Origin: Helicobacter enhydrae
GTDB lineage: Bacteria; Campylobacterota; Campylobacteria; Campylobacterales; Helicobacteraceae
Assembly (NCBI RefSeq): GCF_001693335.1
Contig: NZ_CP016503.1
Location: 868,001 to 932,000 of the forward strand
DNA length: 64,000 bases
Direction of reading: 5' to 3'
Under the pieces are notes generated by a model. It was not told the origin of the DNA, made no database searches, and saw nothing but the letters and a program-made list of their open reading frames with translations. Below are positions 16,279 through 23,642 of this stretch, in pieces; the first letter of the stretch is position 1; each line of letters starts with the position of its first letter. The translations under genes and the position numbers were made by a program.

Positions 16279-17823
16279 ATGTCAAACTGGAATCACGGCT
16301 ATGTGACAGACATTACCTACACAAAAGGCTATTATGCCACCCTCAACCCCCTAAGAATCAAGCTCTGCTTCCTAGCTCAAAAGCTTCTGCCTCCCAAAAT
16401 TGACACTGCGTGTGAATTGGCATTTGGGCAGGGGATCACGCTCAATTTCAATGCTGCAAGTGGCAATGCCTCGTGGTATGGCACAGATTTCAATCCCTCT
16501 CAAGCTGCCTATGCACAAAGCATTGCAAATATTTCTGGGGCTGATGTGAAAATCTATGATGATTCCTTTGAGGAGTTTTTGAATCGCAAAGATTTGCCCC
16601 AATTTGATTTCATCGCATTGCACGGGATTTATAGCTGGGTTTCTCCTGAAGTGCGTGAGCAAATCGTCAATTTTCTCCGCCAAAAACTCGCAGTAGGTGG
16701 TGCTTGTCTCATCAGCTACAACTGCCAACCCGGTTGGGCTGCTATGGCTCCGATGCGTGATTTGTTGCGTGCGTATGCCACTTACCTCACACCTAGTGGC
16801 AAACCAAGTGCAGTGCGTGCAAGAGAGGGATTGGAGTTTGTTGGTGAGTTACTCGCCCTACCCTCTACAGAATCGATCAAAAACCCCCAAAGCATTGCAA
16901 TGCTCCAAACCTTGCAAAAAATGGATGATGTGTATCTCGCACACGAGCTACTAAATGAATATCAAGTTTCTCTCAATTTCTTACAAATGAGCCAACAACT
17001 CCAAGGTGCCAAGCTAGATTTTGCTTCATACTGCAATTATGCCAACCACCTCATTGGGCTTCAACTCTCTAATGACGAAAAGCAACTGCTCTCTCAAACT
17101 TCTAACAATCGCACCATTTATGAAATGCTCAAAGATCTTATGTTTGCTACAAGTTTTAGAAGTGATTATTTTGCAAAAGGTGCTGTTCAGCTTAGCGACG
17201 CACAATGCAATGAGGAGCTCAACAAACTACAAATCGTCCTAAGCCACCCATTTGAGCAGTTGGACTACACGCTCCAAACACATCGCGGCACACTCAAGCT
17301 CAATCAAGACTTCTATGAGCCATTGTTTGATGCGATCAAAAACTATGAGCCCATTAGCGTCGCAGAACTTAGAGAGACACTTGCCTCAAAACTCAAGCGT
17401 GAAGTGCAATTCACAGAAATGATCGAATCCCTCATCGCTTTGGGACAAAAAGAATATGTCAAGCTCGTGCAAGAAAAGGATAAGGTAGCTCAAGCAATGC
17501 CACAAACCCAAAGACTCAATACTTATATTTTGGAACAAGCCTTCCACTCTCCAAACTCCATCAACCATCTCATCAGCCCACTCACTGCAGAAGCGGTTTC
17601 TTTCAATCGTTTTGAGCTGATTGCAATCTATGCAAGTTTGCACAAAAAATCTCAAAACGAACGAGTGGAATTGATTATGCAGCAGCTCAAAAAACAAGGG
17701 GAGAAAATCTCCAAAGATGGCAAAGCACTGAGCGATGCGGAAGTGAAGCAAGAGCTAGAAAAACAAATCCAAAATATCCAAGCTTGGATTCCTGTGCTGC
17801 AAAAACTACAGATTCTCTCCTAG
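16279..17823 (+). CDS. Class I SAM methyltransferase with methyltransferase regulatory domain
   Basis: The product has 514 residues from ATG 16279 (MSNWNHGYVTDI), chosen because AAGGAG lies 7 bases upstream and the recognisable protein starts there. The open frame continues upstream only through the inverted repeat. TYTKGYYATLNPLRIKL leads to the SAM site TACELAFGQGITLNF near residue 60, then YGTDFNPSQAAYA and FDFIALHGIYSWV. The C-terminal ~250 residues match the regulatory-domain type (PF10119) and end in a Gln/Lys-rich coiled coil. The substrate is unknown. It converges with ribBA, overlapping it by 18 bases. Confidence 0.8.
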   Translation: MSNWNHGYVTDITYTKGYYATLNPLRIKLCFLAQKLLPPKIDTACELAFGQGITLNFNAASGNASWYGTDFNPSQAAYAQSIANISGADVKIYDDSFEEFLNRKDLPQFDFIALHGIYSWVSPEVREQIVNFLRQKLAVGGACLISYNCQPGWAAMAPMRDLLRAYATYLTPSGKPSAVRAREGLEFVGELLALPSTESIKNPQSIAMLQTLQKMDDVYLAHELLNEYQVSLNFLQMSQQLQGAKLDFASYCNYANHLIGLQLSNDEKQLLSQTSNNRTIYEMLKDLMFATSFRSDYFAKGAVQLSDAQCNEELNKLQIVLSHPFEQLDYTLQTHRGTLKLNQDFYEPLFDAIKNYEPISVAELRETLASKLKREVQFTEMIESLIALGQKEYVKLVQEKDKVAQAMPQTQRLNTYILEQAFHSPNSINHLISPLTAEAVSFNRFELIAIYASLHKKSQNERVELIMQQLKKQGEKISKDGKALSDAEVKQELEKQIQNIQAWIPVLQKLQILS

Positions 17824-18846
17824 TGCAATCACTTCGGTGATATTCACTCCAAACCCGCCAAATCCCATTTGGCTCACCTCCTTTTTGGAGCTGATAAATC
17901 GGAAATCACTGATTTGCAAACTTTTGAGGATCTGGGCTCCGATCCCAAACTCTTTGCCTTTGAGTTCGTTTTGGGTTTGCAAAAAAATCAAAACCCCCCA
18001 ATCTTTACTTATCAACTCCATCGCCCCTACAAGAGATTGATACGCACGCAAATCGCTCAAAAAATCCACATCTTTGCCAATGTGAAAAAATTTGACCAAA
18101 GGCTGACTAGAAACCCTAGAAGTATCAAAGACAAAAACGCTATGGGTGCGTTGCAAATGATCGACATAATCTATCCTCTGGCACTCTTTGCCAAGCAAAG
18201 TGGAGGGAATGGGCGGCTGAGGAGAGAGGAGATTCTCATAAGCTAGGCGATACTGCACCAAATCAGAAATATAAAGAATCTTTAGTTGATGTTTGTGTGC
18301 AAAATCAACCAAAAACTTATCTCCGCGTCTTGCCATACTCCCATCTTCTTTCATCATCTCGCAAATAACGGCAATCGGGGCGATCCCTGCGATTTTGCAC
18401 AAATCCACACTTGCTTCAGTGTGCCCAGTGCGGACAAGCACACCCCCCTCTTTTGCCACAAGGGGGAAAATATGCCCCGGACGCACAAAGTCTCTCGCAC
18501 TCGCTTGAGGATCACACAACAATCGGATCGTCATATCACGCTCAAATGCCGAAATCCCTGTAGTTGCCTCTCTTGCATCAATTGAGATGGTAAAAGCTGT
18601 GCAATGGTTGGAATCATTGCAAGAAACCATAGGGGTGAGCTCAAAGCGATTTGCCAACTCTTGCGTCAGAGAAACGCAGATGAGTCCTCTAGCTTCTTGA
18701 GCCATAAAATTCACTTTTTGCGGGGTGCTAAAAATCCCCGCATACACCAAATCCCCCTCATTTTCTCTGTCCTCATCATCCATAATGATGATCATTTCAC
18801 CATTTTTGAATGCTTCTATCGCCTCTTTGACACGCTGTTTATACAT
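17806..18846 (-). CDS. ribBA: 3,4-dihydroxy-2-butanone 4-phosphate synthase with degenerate GTP cyclohydrolase II-like C terminus
   Basis: In this 346-residue protein the first ~200 residues are DHBP synthase, which makes the four-carbon precursor of riboflavin from ribulose 5-phosphate. The motif DDEDRENEGDLVYAG and the RTGHTEASVDLCKIAG segment carry the expected acidic and binding residues. The C-terminal ~140 residues resemble GTP cyclohydrolase II in length and end, but the zinc-binding cysteine motif is absent. That half is therefore probably inactive, as I recall for the similarly sized H. pylori protein. A separate ribA is expected elsewhere. Confidence 0.9.
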   Translation of the reverse strand: MYKQRVKEAIEAFKNGEMIIIMDDEDRENEGDLVYAGIFSTPQKVNFMAQEARGLICVSLTQELANRFELTPMVSCNDSNHCTAFTISIDAREATTGISAFERDMTIRLLCDPQASARDFVRPGHIFPLVAKEGGVLVRTGHTEASVDLCKIAGIAPIAVICEMMKEDGSMARRGDKFLVDFAHKHQLKILYISDLVQYRLAYENLLSPQPPIPSTLLGKECQRIDYVDHLQRTHSVFVFDTSRVSSQPLVKFFHIGKDVDFLSDLRAYQSLVGAMELISKDWGVLIFLQTQNELKGKEFGIGAQILKSLQISDFRFISSKKEVSQMGFGGFGVNITEVIALGENL

Positions 18847-18874
18847 ACATAGCCTTATTGATATTTTTGGAGGG

Positions 18875-18880
18875 ATTGTA
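18875..18880 (-). promoter_or_regulatory. -10 box (TACAAT) before ribBA
   Basis: On the minus strand TGATACAAT lies about 30 bases before the ribBA ATG. It is a good Helicobacter -10 match. No clear -35 box is visible. Confidence 0.45.
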
Positions 18881-18957
18881 TCAGAAATCTAAAATAAGTT
18901 TTTAACTTTGATGGGGGAGGGGGTGGATTGATAGAGAGATGAATCGCTTTGGCTTTG

Positions 18958-19064
18958 TATCATCGCATTTGTGTCGGAGGAGGGGGCTTCCTTGCGAGAG
19001 GAAGTGGCGGTGAATGTTGATTTTATCCCATAAGATTCCAATCGCAAAAATGACTAGCAAATGA
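18958..19064 (+). pseudogene. Decayed copy of the hydrophobic-peptide leader
   Basis: From TATCAT at 18958 to ATG at 19014 the sequence aligns over its whole length with 19183-19240, with about one indel and roughly three quarters identity. The leader hairpin is kept (CTTCCT pairing with AGGAAG). The wobble pair of the other copy is replaced by a Watson-Crick pair here. The ORF after the ATG encodes only 16 unrelated, non-hydrophobic residues, and the -10 box is degraded. It is probably a dead duplicate of the unit at 19183-19344. Confidence 0.5.
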
Positions 19065-19074
19065 TGTTTGCACA

Positions 19075-19126
19075 AATGAGCTTTGTGGCAATGCTTAAAT
19101 CTTTTGATTCTGCAAGGTTTGTTTGG
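19075..19126. repeat. Dispersed repeat unit, direct copy at 20356-20407
   Basis: About 52 bases containing GAGCTTTGTGGCAA and CTTTTGATTCT recur as a direct copy at 20356-20407. The overlapping stretch 19051-19085 is also present inverted at 15313-15346. No reading frame is shared, so it is a non-coding mosaic repeat of this island. Confidence 0.6.
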
Positions 19127-19182
19127 TCAGCGGTTTGCTATGGATTTTTTGAAGTAGAGAGAGTTTTGAAGTTTTGATTTTG

Positions 19183-19188
19183 TATAAT
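19183..19188 (+). promoter_or_regulatory. Extended -10 box (TGTATAAT) for the small peptide mRNA
   Basis: A perfect TATAAT with a TG extension lies 55 bases before the peptide ATG. It predicts a start site near 19195 and a leader of about 40 bases containing the hairpin at 19212-19229. Confidence 0.6.
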
Positions 19189-19211
19189 CATATTTGTGTT
19201 GGAGAAGGACG

Positions 19212-19229
19212 CTTCCTTGTGAAAGGAGG
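19212..19229 (+). promoter_or_regulatory. Leader hairpin sequestering the Shine-Dalgarno sequence
   Basis: CTTCCTT (19212-19218) pairs with AAGGAGG (19223-19229) across the four-base loop GTGA: seven pairs, one of them G-U. The right strand is itself the ribosome binding site, 8 bases before the ATG. The stem is preserved with a compensating change in the decayed copy at 18987-19004. Confidence 0.6.
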
Positions 19230-19237
19230 TGGTAAGT

Positions 19238-19321
19238 ATGGATTTAGTATTCCAACTTATAAGGCTTCTGCTAGCTTTGGTAGAGCTAGTAAAAGCTATC
19301 CTTGAGCTTTTGGCTCAATAA
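19238..19321 (+). CDS. 27-residue hydrophobic peptide, candidate type I toxin
   Basis: ATG at 19238 with a near-perfect AAGGAGG site opens 27 codons ending in TAA 19319-19321. The peptide starts MDLVFQLIRLLLALVEL. It is rich in Leu/Val/Ala/Ile with only two acids in the body (both Glu), an N-terminal Asp and two basic residues, so it should form one amphipathic or membrane-spanning helix. The buried ribosome binding site, own promoter and opposing promoter just beyond the stop fit a type I toxin. I do not recognise the sequence as AapA, Fst, Ldr or TisB. Toxicity is inferred, not shown. Confidence 0.55.
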   Translation: MDLVFQLIRLLLALVELVKAILELLAQ

Positions 19322-19338
19322 ATTAATCTTCAAGAGGC

Positions 19339-19344
19339 ATTATA
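19339..19344 (-). promoter_or_regulatory. -10 box (TATAAT) for antisense RNA
   Basis: The plus strand reads ATTATA, so the minus strand reads a perfect TATAAT followed by GCCTCTTG. It lies 18 bases past the peptide stop codon and faces the ORF. A degraded version with similar flanks (TATAGA then GCCTCT) is at 15395-15390. Confidence 0.5.
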
Positions 19345-19387
19345 CTCAATCTAGCTAAAGTTTTGATTGATTCTTCAACACAGCAAA

Positions 19388-19690
19388 CTATACAAGGAAG
19401 TAAGTCCATAAATGGAGGCTAGATTGAGTTGGGATTATTCCCAATGTCTCTCCCCCCTTGTAAATTTTCTTACGCAGTTTTTGCATTGCTTGTTCCCTCA
19501 TACTTCTTTTTGGTATTTCTAGAATCTTTTGGATTCGCTGTTTTGATTCTTGCCTTTGCAAAAGCACATTTTCTAATTTTTCAAGCTTGGCTTGGTGTTT
19601 TTCTTGTGAAGTTTGGCTTGGGGAAATGTTTTCTAGCGATTCTAGAATCTCTTGGGATTCTTTTTCTTTGAGTTGCTTTGGGGAAAGCAC
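19388..19690 (-). CDS. Possible 100-residue Gln/Lys/Glu-rich protein reading out of the right repeat arm
   Basis: This open frame starts at an alternative codon inside the repeat and shares its first 19 residues (MLSPKQLKEKESQEI…) with the read-through frame at 16093, because both lie in the inverted repeat. The rest is charged and coiled-coil-like (RQESKQRIQKIL). No ribosome binding site was seen. It may be a relic, perhaps of the coiled-coil end of a larger protein. Translation is doubtful. Confidence 0.25.
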   Translation of the reverse strand: MLSPKQLKEKESQEILESLENISPSQTSQEKHQAKLEKLENVLLQRQESKQRIQKILEIPKRSMREQAMQKLRKKIYKGGETLGIIPTQSSLHLWTYFLV

Positions 19691-19787
19691 GGCTTTTGGT
19701 GTTTCAGGCTCGGCTTGAATTCTTTCTTTTCAAGTTGGCTTGAGCAAAGTACCCTTTATGCAATTCTAGAATCCCCTAGGATTTCTC

Positions 19788-19837
19788 TTAAGGGGATCAA
19801 GGGGAACTTATAGCAGCGTTCCCCTTATCCCCCTTAA
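19788..19837. repeat. Long G-run/C-run hairpin, right-arm copy
   Basis: TTAAGGGGAT plus AAGGGGAAC at 19788-19807 pairs with GTTCCCCTT and CCCCCTTAA at 19818-19837. It is the inverted counterpart of the hairpin at 15945-15995, with small differences that keep most pairs. Confidence 0.65.
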
Positions 19838-20104
19838 CAACCCCCATAACCCCAGCATTGCATTAGCAAGGCTCGTTCAAGATTACATTGACTTGGAATC
19901 TTTTTTGGTTCTGCAAGGTTGGTTTGGTCAGCGATTGTTTGTGCTTATATTAAAATAGTGAGGGTTTATATTTTTTGGAGTTTTAAAAGATTGCAAAGAG
20001 ATTCTAAGAATCTAAAAATCAAACTTTAAAACACCAAAGAATCAAAACAAAGTCAAACTAATGTGGGTAACACACAAAAAGCGGGCAGGGGTTTGGGGGA
20101 TTTT

Positions 20105-20151
20105 AAGGGGGATAAGGGGGGTGCCTCGCAATAAACCCCCTTGTCCCCCTT
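20105..20151. repeat. Long G-run/C-run hairpin, right-arm copy
   Basis: Sixteen bases at 20105-20120 pair with 20136-20151, with one G-T wobble. It is the inverted counterpart of 15494-15540. Conservation of the stem in both arms argues for structure rather than chance. Confidence 0.7.
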
Positions 20152-20493
20152 ATAGAAAAAGCAAAGTGGGATTTGGAAACTAAGAAGTGTTCTTGTGCAA
20201 AAGCAATCTCAAAAACTAGGAAACAAATCAAGAATCCTCCAAAGAGTGTGCTTTGTCAAGCCAAAAAAGAGAATCTGGGAGATTCTAGAATCCCCCAAAA
20301 GTGTGCTTGTGCAAAAGCAAGAAACGAAAAGAGAGACAGCGAACAGCGTTTTGCAAAATGAGCTTTGTGGCAACGCTTGAATCTTTTGATTCTACAAGAT
20401 TGGTTTGGGAATCCAATTGCCGTGCTTAGATGAAATGGTGAGGTTTGATGATTGATTGGAGTTTGAGAGAAAGGAGAAATAGCCAACCACGCC

Positions 20494-20511
20494 CACTTCC
20501 CAAGAGAAGTG
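20494..20511 (-). terminator. Hairpin after rpsO
   Basis: CACTTC and GAAGTG pair across six bases, just beyond the rpsO stop on the minus strand. The following minus-strand sequence is only moderately T-rich, so terminator function is uncertain. Confidence 0.35.
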
Positions 20512-20520
20512 AGCTAAAGG

Positions 20521-20793
20521 TTATCGATCTTTGATTCCAAGTTCTTGAATCAATTTGGCATAACGCTCATATTGCGTTCTTTTGAGATACTTGAGCAAAC
20601 CGCGTCTTTGTCCGACGAGTTTAAGCAAACCCAAACGACTTGAGTGATCTTTGGGATTTGCCCTAAGATGCTCTGTCAAATTTGCAATACGATGACTTAG
20701 AAGTGCGACTTGCACCTCACTAGAACCTGTATCTTTCGAATCACGGGCAAATTTAGCAATCAGTGCTTTTTTATCCGCCATATCTTGAGCCAT
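20521..20793 (-). CDS. rpsO: 30S ribosomal protein S15
   Basis: This 90-residue protein is the usual S15 length. It has the typical [22 protein letters not shown]-terminal helix and [21 protein letters not shown] (16S rRNA helix-binding region), ending [13 protein letters not shown]. The ATG at 20793 has AGGAGG upstream. It is divergent from the purine operon and has its own TAGAAT -10 box about 55 bases upstream. Confidence 0.97.
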   Translation of the reverse strand: MAQDMADKKALIAKFARDSKDTGSSEVQVALLSHRIANLTEHLRANPKDHSSRLGLLKLVGQRRGLLKYLKRTQYERYAKLIQELGIKDR

Positions 20794-20847
20794 AATGACC
20801 TCCTAGAATGGTATTAATTTCACTTAAATAATATTTAAGAGAGCGTA

Positions 20848-20853
20848 ATTCTA
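20848..20853 (-). promoter_or_regulatory. -10 box (TAGAAT) before rpsO
   Basis: On the minus strand TAGAAT follows a T-rich stretch (TTTTTATAG) about 55 bases before the rpsO start. A/T-rich upstream DNA with a good -10 box is the usual Helicobacter housekeeping promoter form. Confidence 0.55.
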
Positions 20854-20946
20854 CTATAAAAACTTTTTTTTTACTCAATGATGGGCACACAAACACATCA
20901 AAATTGACCAATGATTTATTTTTCAAAATAAAATTAATTTTTTATG

Positions 20947-20952
20947 TATAAT
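20947..20952 (+). promoter_or_regulatory. Extended -10 box (TGTATAAT) before the purine operon
   Basis: A perfect TATAAT with TG extension lies 57 bases before the purE ATG, in A/T-rich DNA divergent from rpsO. It is the best candidate promoter for the nine-gene operon. I see no PurR-box-like palindrome or guanine riboswitch fold in the short leader. Confidence 0.6.
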
Positions 20953-21008
20953 CTGTTCATTATCTTTTTATGGATATGGCACAACACTACATTTCCAAGG
21001 TTGAAAGA

Positions 21009-21512
21009 ATGAAAAAAGTAGCTGTAGTTATGGGAAGTCAAAGCGATTTGCCAATAATGCAGAAGTGCTTTGAGATTTTGAAAGAATTCCAGATAGATTT
21101 TGAAGTCCAAATCCTCTCTGCCCATCGCACCCCACAAGCAACCAAAGACTTTGCGTCCAATGCTATCCAAAATGGTTTTTCTGTATTGATTGCCGCGGCG
21201 GGCAAATCCGCTCATCTAGCCGGAGTTTTAGCCTCTCTCACCCCGCTTCCTGTGATTGCAATCCCTATCAAAACAAGCGATTTGGGAGGAATGGATTCTC
21301 TGCTCTCAAGCGTGCAAATGCCTAGCGGGATCCCTGTCGCCTGTGTCGGTATCAATGCGGCAGAAAACGCGGGGTTACTTGCCATACAAATCTTGGCAAC
21401 AAACCACCCAGATCTTTATGAAAAAATCTTGAACAAACGCCAAAAAGAAGCTCAAAAAATCCTTCAAAACAACGCCACACTAACCCAACAGATAAAGGAC
21501 AACAATGACTAA
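21009..21512 (+). CDS. purE: N5-carboxyaminoimidazole ribonucleotide mutase (PurE)
   Basis: This 167-residue PurE makes CAIR. It has VVMGSQSDLPIMQ at the N terminus, ILSAHRTPQATKDFA with the catalytic His, and AAAGKSAHLAGVLASLTPLPVIAIP. The start at ATG 21009 is chosen over in-frame 20970 because MKKVAVVMGS is the family start and AAGG precedes it. No purK (carboxylating partner of class I PurE) is in the operon; it may be elsewhere. It is the first gene of the operon and overlaps purC by 8 bases. Confidence 0.95.
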   Translation: MKKVAVVMGSQSDLPIMQKCFEILKEFQIDFEVQILSAHRTPQATKDFASNAIQNGFSVLIAAAGKSAHLAGVLASLTPLPVIAIPIKTSDLGGMDSLLSSVQMPSGIPVACVGINAAENAGLLAIQILATNHPDLYEKILNKRQKEAQKILQNNATLTQQIKDNND

Positions 21513-22218
21513 TCCACCACTTTATGAAGGCAAGGCAAAAAAACTCTACGCCACAAGCAACCCATCCCAACTCCTACTCTCCTACAAAGATGAAGCTACA
21601 GCGTTTAATGGAGCCAAAAAAGAGACAATCGCAGGAAAAGGTGAGCTCAACAATCGCATCTCCAACCTTGTGATGCAGGAGCTACACAAACACCATATCA
21701 ACACGCATTTGATTCAAGAGCTCAATCATACAGACTCGCTAGTGAAAAAACTCAAAATGTTCCCGCTAGAAGTGATCGTGCGTAACATATCAGCAGGTTC
21801 TTTGGTCAAAAAGCTCGGCGTGAGTGAGGGCAAAGTATTTGATAGCCCGATCTTAGAGTTTTGCTACAAAAACGATGACTTGGGCGATCCGATGATCAAC
21901 ACCTATCACATCATCGCTCTCAATCTTGCCACACAAGAAGAAATCGAAAGCATTTCAGCTTTGGCTCTGCAAATCAATGAGATTTTGCGTCCTTATTTTG
22001 CAAAACTCCAGATTCAACTCGTGGATTTCAAACTAGAGTTTGGTATCGATGATGAGGGCAAGATCTGTCTAGGAGATGAGATCTCTCCTGACACTTGCCG
22101 CTTTTGGGAAATGCAAACCAAAGAAAAACTAGACAAAGATCGTTTCAGGGAGGATTTGGGCAATCTCACAGAATCTTATCGCGTAGTGCTAGAAAAAATT
22201 CTGTCCAAAGGGCAATAA
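21505..22218 (+). CDS. purC: SAICAR synthetase
   Basis: The 237-residue enzyme couples CAIR with aspartate using ATP. It opens with LYEGKAKKLYAT and LLSYKDEATAFNGAKK (the usual DDATAGNG region), and has NHTDSLVKKL, PLEVIVRNISAGS and VDFKLEFGIDDEGKICLGDEISPDTCRFWE. Length and motif order match short bacterial PurC. The stop TAA shares its last base with the purF ATG. Confidence 0.96.
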   Translation: MTNPPLYEGKAKKLYATSNPSQLLLSYKDEATAFNGAKKETIAGKGELNNRISNLVMQELHKHHINTHLIQELNHTDSLVKKLKMFPLEVIVRNISAGSLVKKLGVSEGKVFDSPILEFCYKNDDLGDPMINTYHIIALNLATQEEIESISALALQINEILRPYFAKLQIQLVDFKLEFGIDDEGKICLGDEISPDTCRFWEMQTKEKLDKDRFREDLGNLTESYRVVLEKILSKGQ

Positions 22219-23642
22219 TGCGACACATCAAAGAGGAATGCGGGGTTTTTGGTGTTTTTTCTCCGACAAGTATTTCTATGTCCTCTCTTGCCTATTTTGG
22301 ATTGTCCTCATTGCAACATCGTGGGCAAGAGAGCTGTGGTGTCGTCATCAATGAAAATGATTGTTTCAAATCCTGCAAAAATACCGGTCTTGTCAATGAA
22401 GTGCTCACCCCACAAGCGTTGCAAGATTTGGGGAATGGCGATATTTGTATCGGGCATGTGCGTTATTGCACAACAGGGGGCAACCACATACAAAACGCCC
22501 AGCCCATACTCATCAACCGCATTGCACATTCTCTAGCACTAGCACACAACGGCAACATCGTCAATGCCTATGAATTGAGAAAAAAACTAGAGCTAGAAGG
22601 CTCGATTTTTCACAGCACCAACGACACTGAAGTCATCGCTCATCTCATCATCAAAAACCAACTCTCCTCCTCATCACTCCAAGATGCACTCCAAAAATCA
22701 GCCCAAAGCCTCAATGGTGCATACTCTTTGGTCCTAATGGATCACTCACAACTCATTGCGATGAGGGATCCTCACGGCTTCCGTCCTCTTTGCTATGGGC
22801 AAACATCAAGGGGAGAATACATCATCGCATCAGAAACCTCCGCACTTGATGCAGTGGAGGCAAATTTCATTCGCGACATTCTCCCCGGAGAGATTGTTGT
22901 CTTTGACAAACAAGGGGTGCATAGCATCCAAACTTTTTGCAACCAAAAACCCAAAACAACTTGCAGTTTTGAGTATATTTATTTTGCAAGAGCTGATTCG
23001 TCTTTGGATGGGCAGAGTATCCATTTGGCGAGAATGAGGGCAGGAGAGTTTTTGGCAAAAACCTATCCGGTAGAAGCTGATATTGTCATCGGGGTCCCTG
23101 ATTCTGGGATCGATGCAGCGATTGGTTATGCTAGAGCATCAAACATTCCCTATGGCGTAGGTTTCATCAAAAATCGCTATATCGCACGCACTTTCATCTC
23201 CCCAACACAAGAAGAAAGAATAGAAAAACTACGCCTCAAACTCAACCCCATCCTCCCAAACATCAAAGGCAAAAAAATCATCCTCATTGATGACTCTATT
23301 GTCAGAGGCAATACCACCAAGCGTCTCGTGAAACTCCTAAGAGGAGCAGGGGCAAAAGAAATCCATATGAGAGTTTCATCGCCTCCTTTTCTCAACCCCT
23401 GCTTTTATGGCACAGACATCGATTCAAAAGAATATCTTATCGCTTGTGCACACTCTGTCTCTCAGATAGAAAAACTCTTGGGACTTGATAGCTTAGGCTA
23501 TCTCACGCTAGAAGGAATGGATTATATGCTTCAAACCAAAGGTTTGCAAGGCTATTGTAGTGCTTGTTTCACAGGCAATTACCCCACGCCTATTCCAAAC
23601 AATACCAAAAAAAATCAGTTTGAAAACAAGGAGCAGAAATGA
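22218..23642 (+). CDS. purF: Amidophosphoribosyltransferase
   Basis: This 474-residue enzyme catalyses the first committed step, PRPP to phosphoribosylamine. The start at ATG 22218 gives the short propeptide MRHIKEE before the catalytic cysteine in ECGVFGVF, as in the B. subtilis type. GLSSLQHRGQES and HVRYCTTGG form the glutaminase. The PRPP loop is VIGVPDSGIDAA, and IILIDDSIVRGNTTKRLV is the phosphoribosyl motif. A Cys-rich C terminus (GYCSACFTG) and further cysteines suggest the 4Fe-4S form. The open frame upstream of 22218 is only purC in another frame. Confidence 0.95.
   Translation: MRHIKEECGVFGVFSPTSISMSSLAYFGLSSLQHRGQESCGVVINENDCFKSCKNTGLVNEVLTPQALQDLGNGDICIGHVRYCTTGGNHIQNAQPILINRIAHSLALAHNGNIVNAYELRKKLELEGSIFHSTNDTEVIAHLIIKNQLSSSSLQDALQKSAQSLNGAYSLVLMDHSQLIAMRDPHGFRPLCYGQTSRGEYIIASETSALDAVEANFIRDILPGEIVVFDKQGVHSIQTFCNQKPKTTCSFEYIYFARADSSLDGQSIHLARMRAGEFLAKTYPVEADIVIGVPDSGIDAAIGYARASNIPYGVGFIKNRYIARTFISPTQEERIEKLRLKLNPILPNIKGKKIILIDDSIVRGNTTKRLVKLLRGAGAKEIHMRVSSPPFLNPCFYGTDIDSKEYLIACAHSVSQIEKLLGLDSLGYLTLEGMDYMLQTKGLQGYCSACFTGNYPTPIPNNTKKNQFENKEQK

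Larger units (their letters stand above)
19195..19331 (-). ncRNA. Predicted antisense RNA to the small peptide mRNA (candidate antitoxin)
   Basis: A consensus TATAAT on the minus strand (plus-strand 19344-19339) points back across the peptide ORF. A start near 19331 would give an RNA complementary to the whole ORF and leader. This mirrors the convergent promoter layout of AapA/IsoA type I toxin-antitoxin loci in Helicobacter. The existence and 3' end of the RNA are inferred from the promoter only. Confidence 0.4.
19634..20171. repeat. Right arm of large imperfect inverted repeat
   Basis: The reverse complement of this arm matches 15470-16149. The inner 290 bases (19634-19924) are about 97 percent identical by eye and the outer ~100 bases (20069-20171) nearly as good. 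The middle is shorter than in the left arm. The two arms enclose about 3.5 kb with the regulatory-domain methyltransferase, ribBA and the peptide/antisense unit. Confidence 0.85.

Noticed and set aside
20173-20486. Several overlapping short ORFs on both strands
   Set aside because: They overlap each other in different frames, follow repeat units and have no initiation signals.
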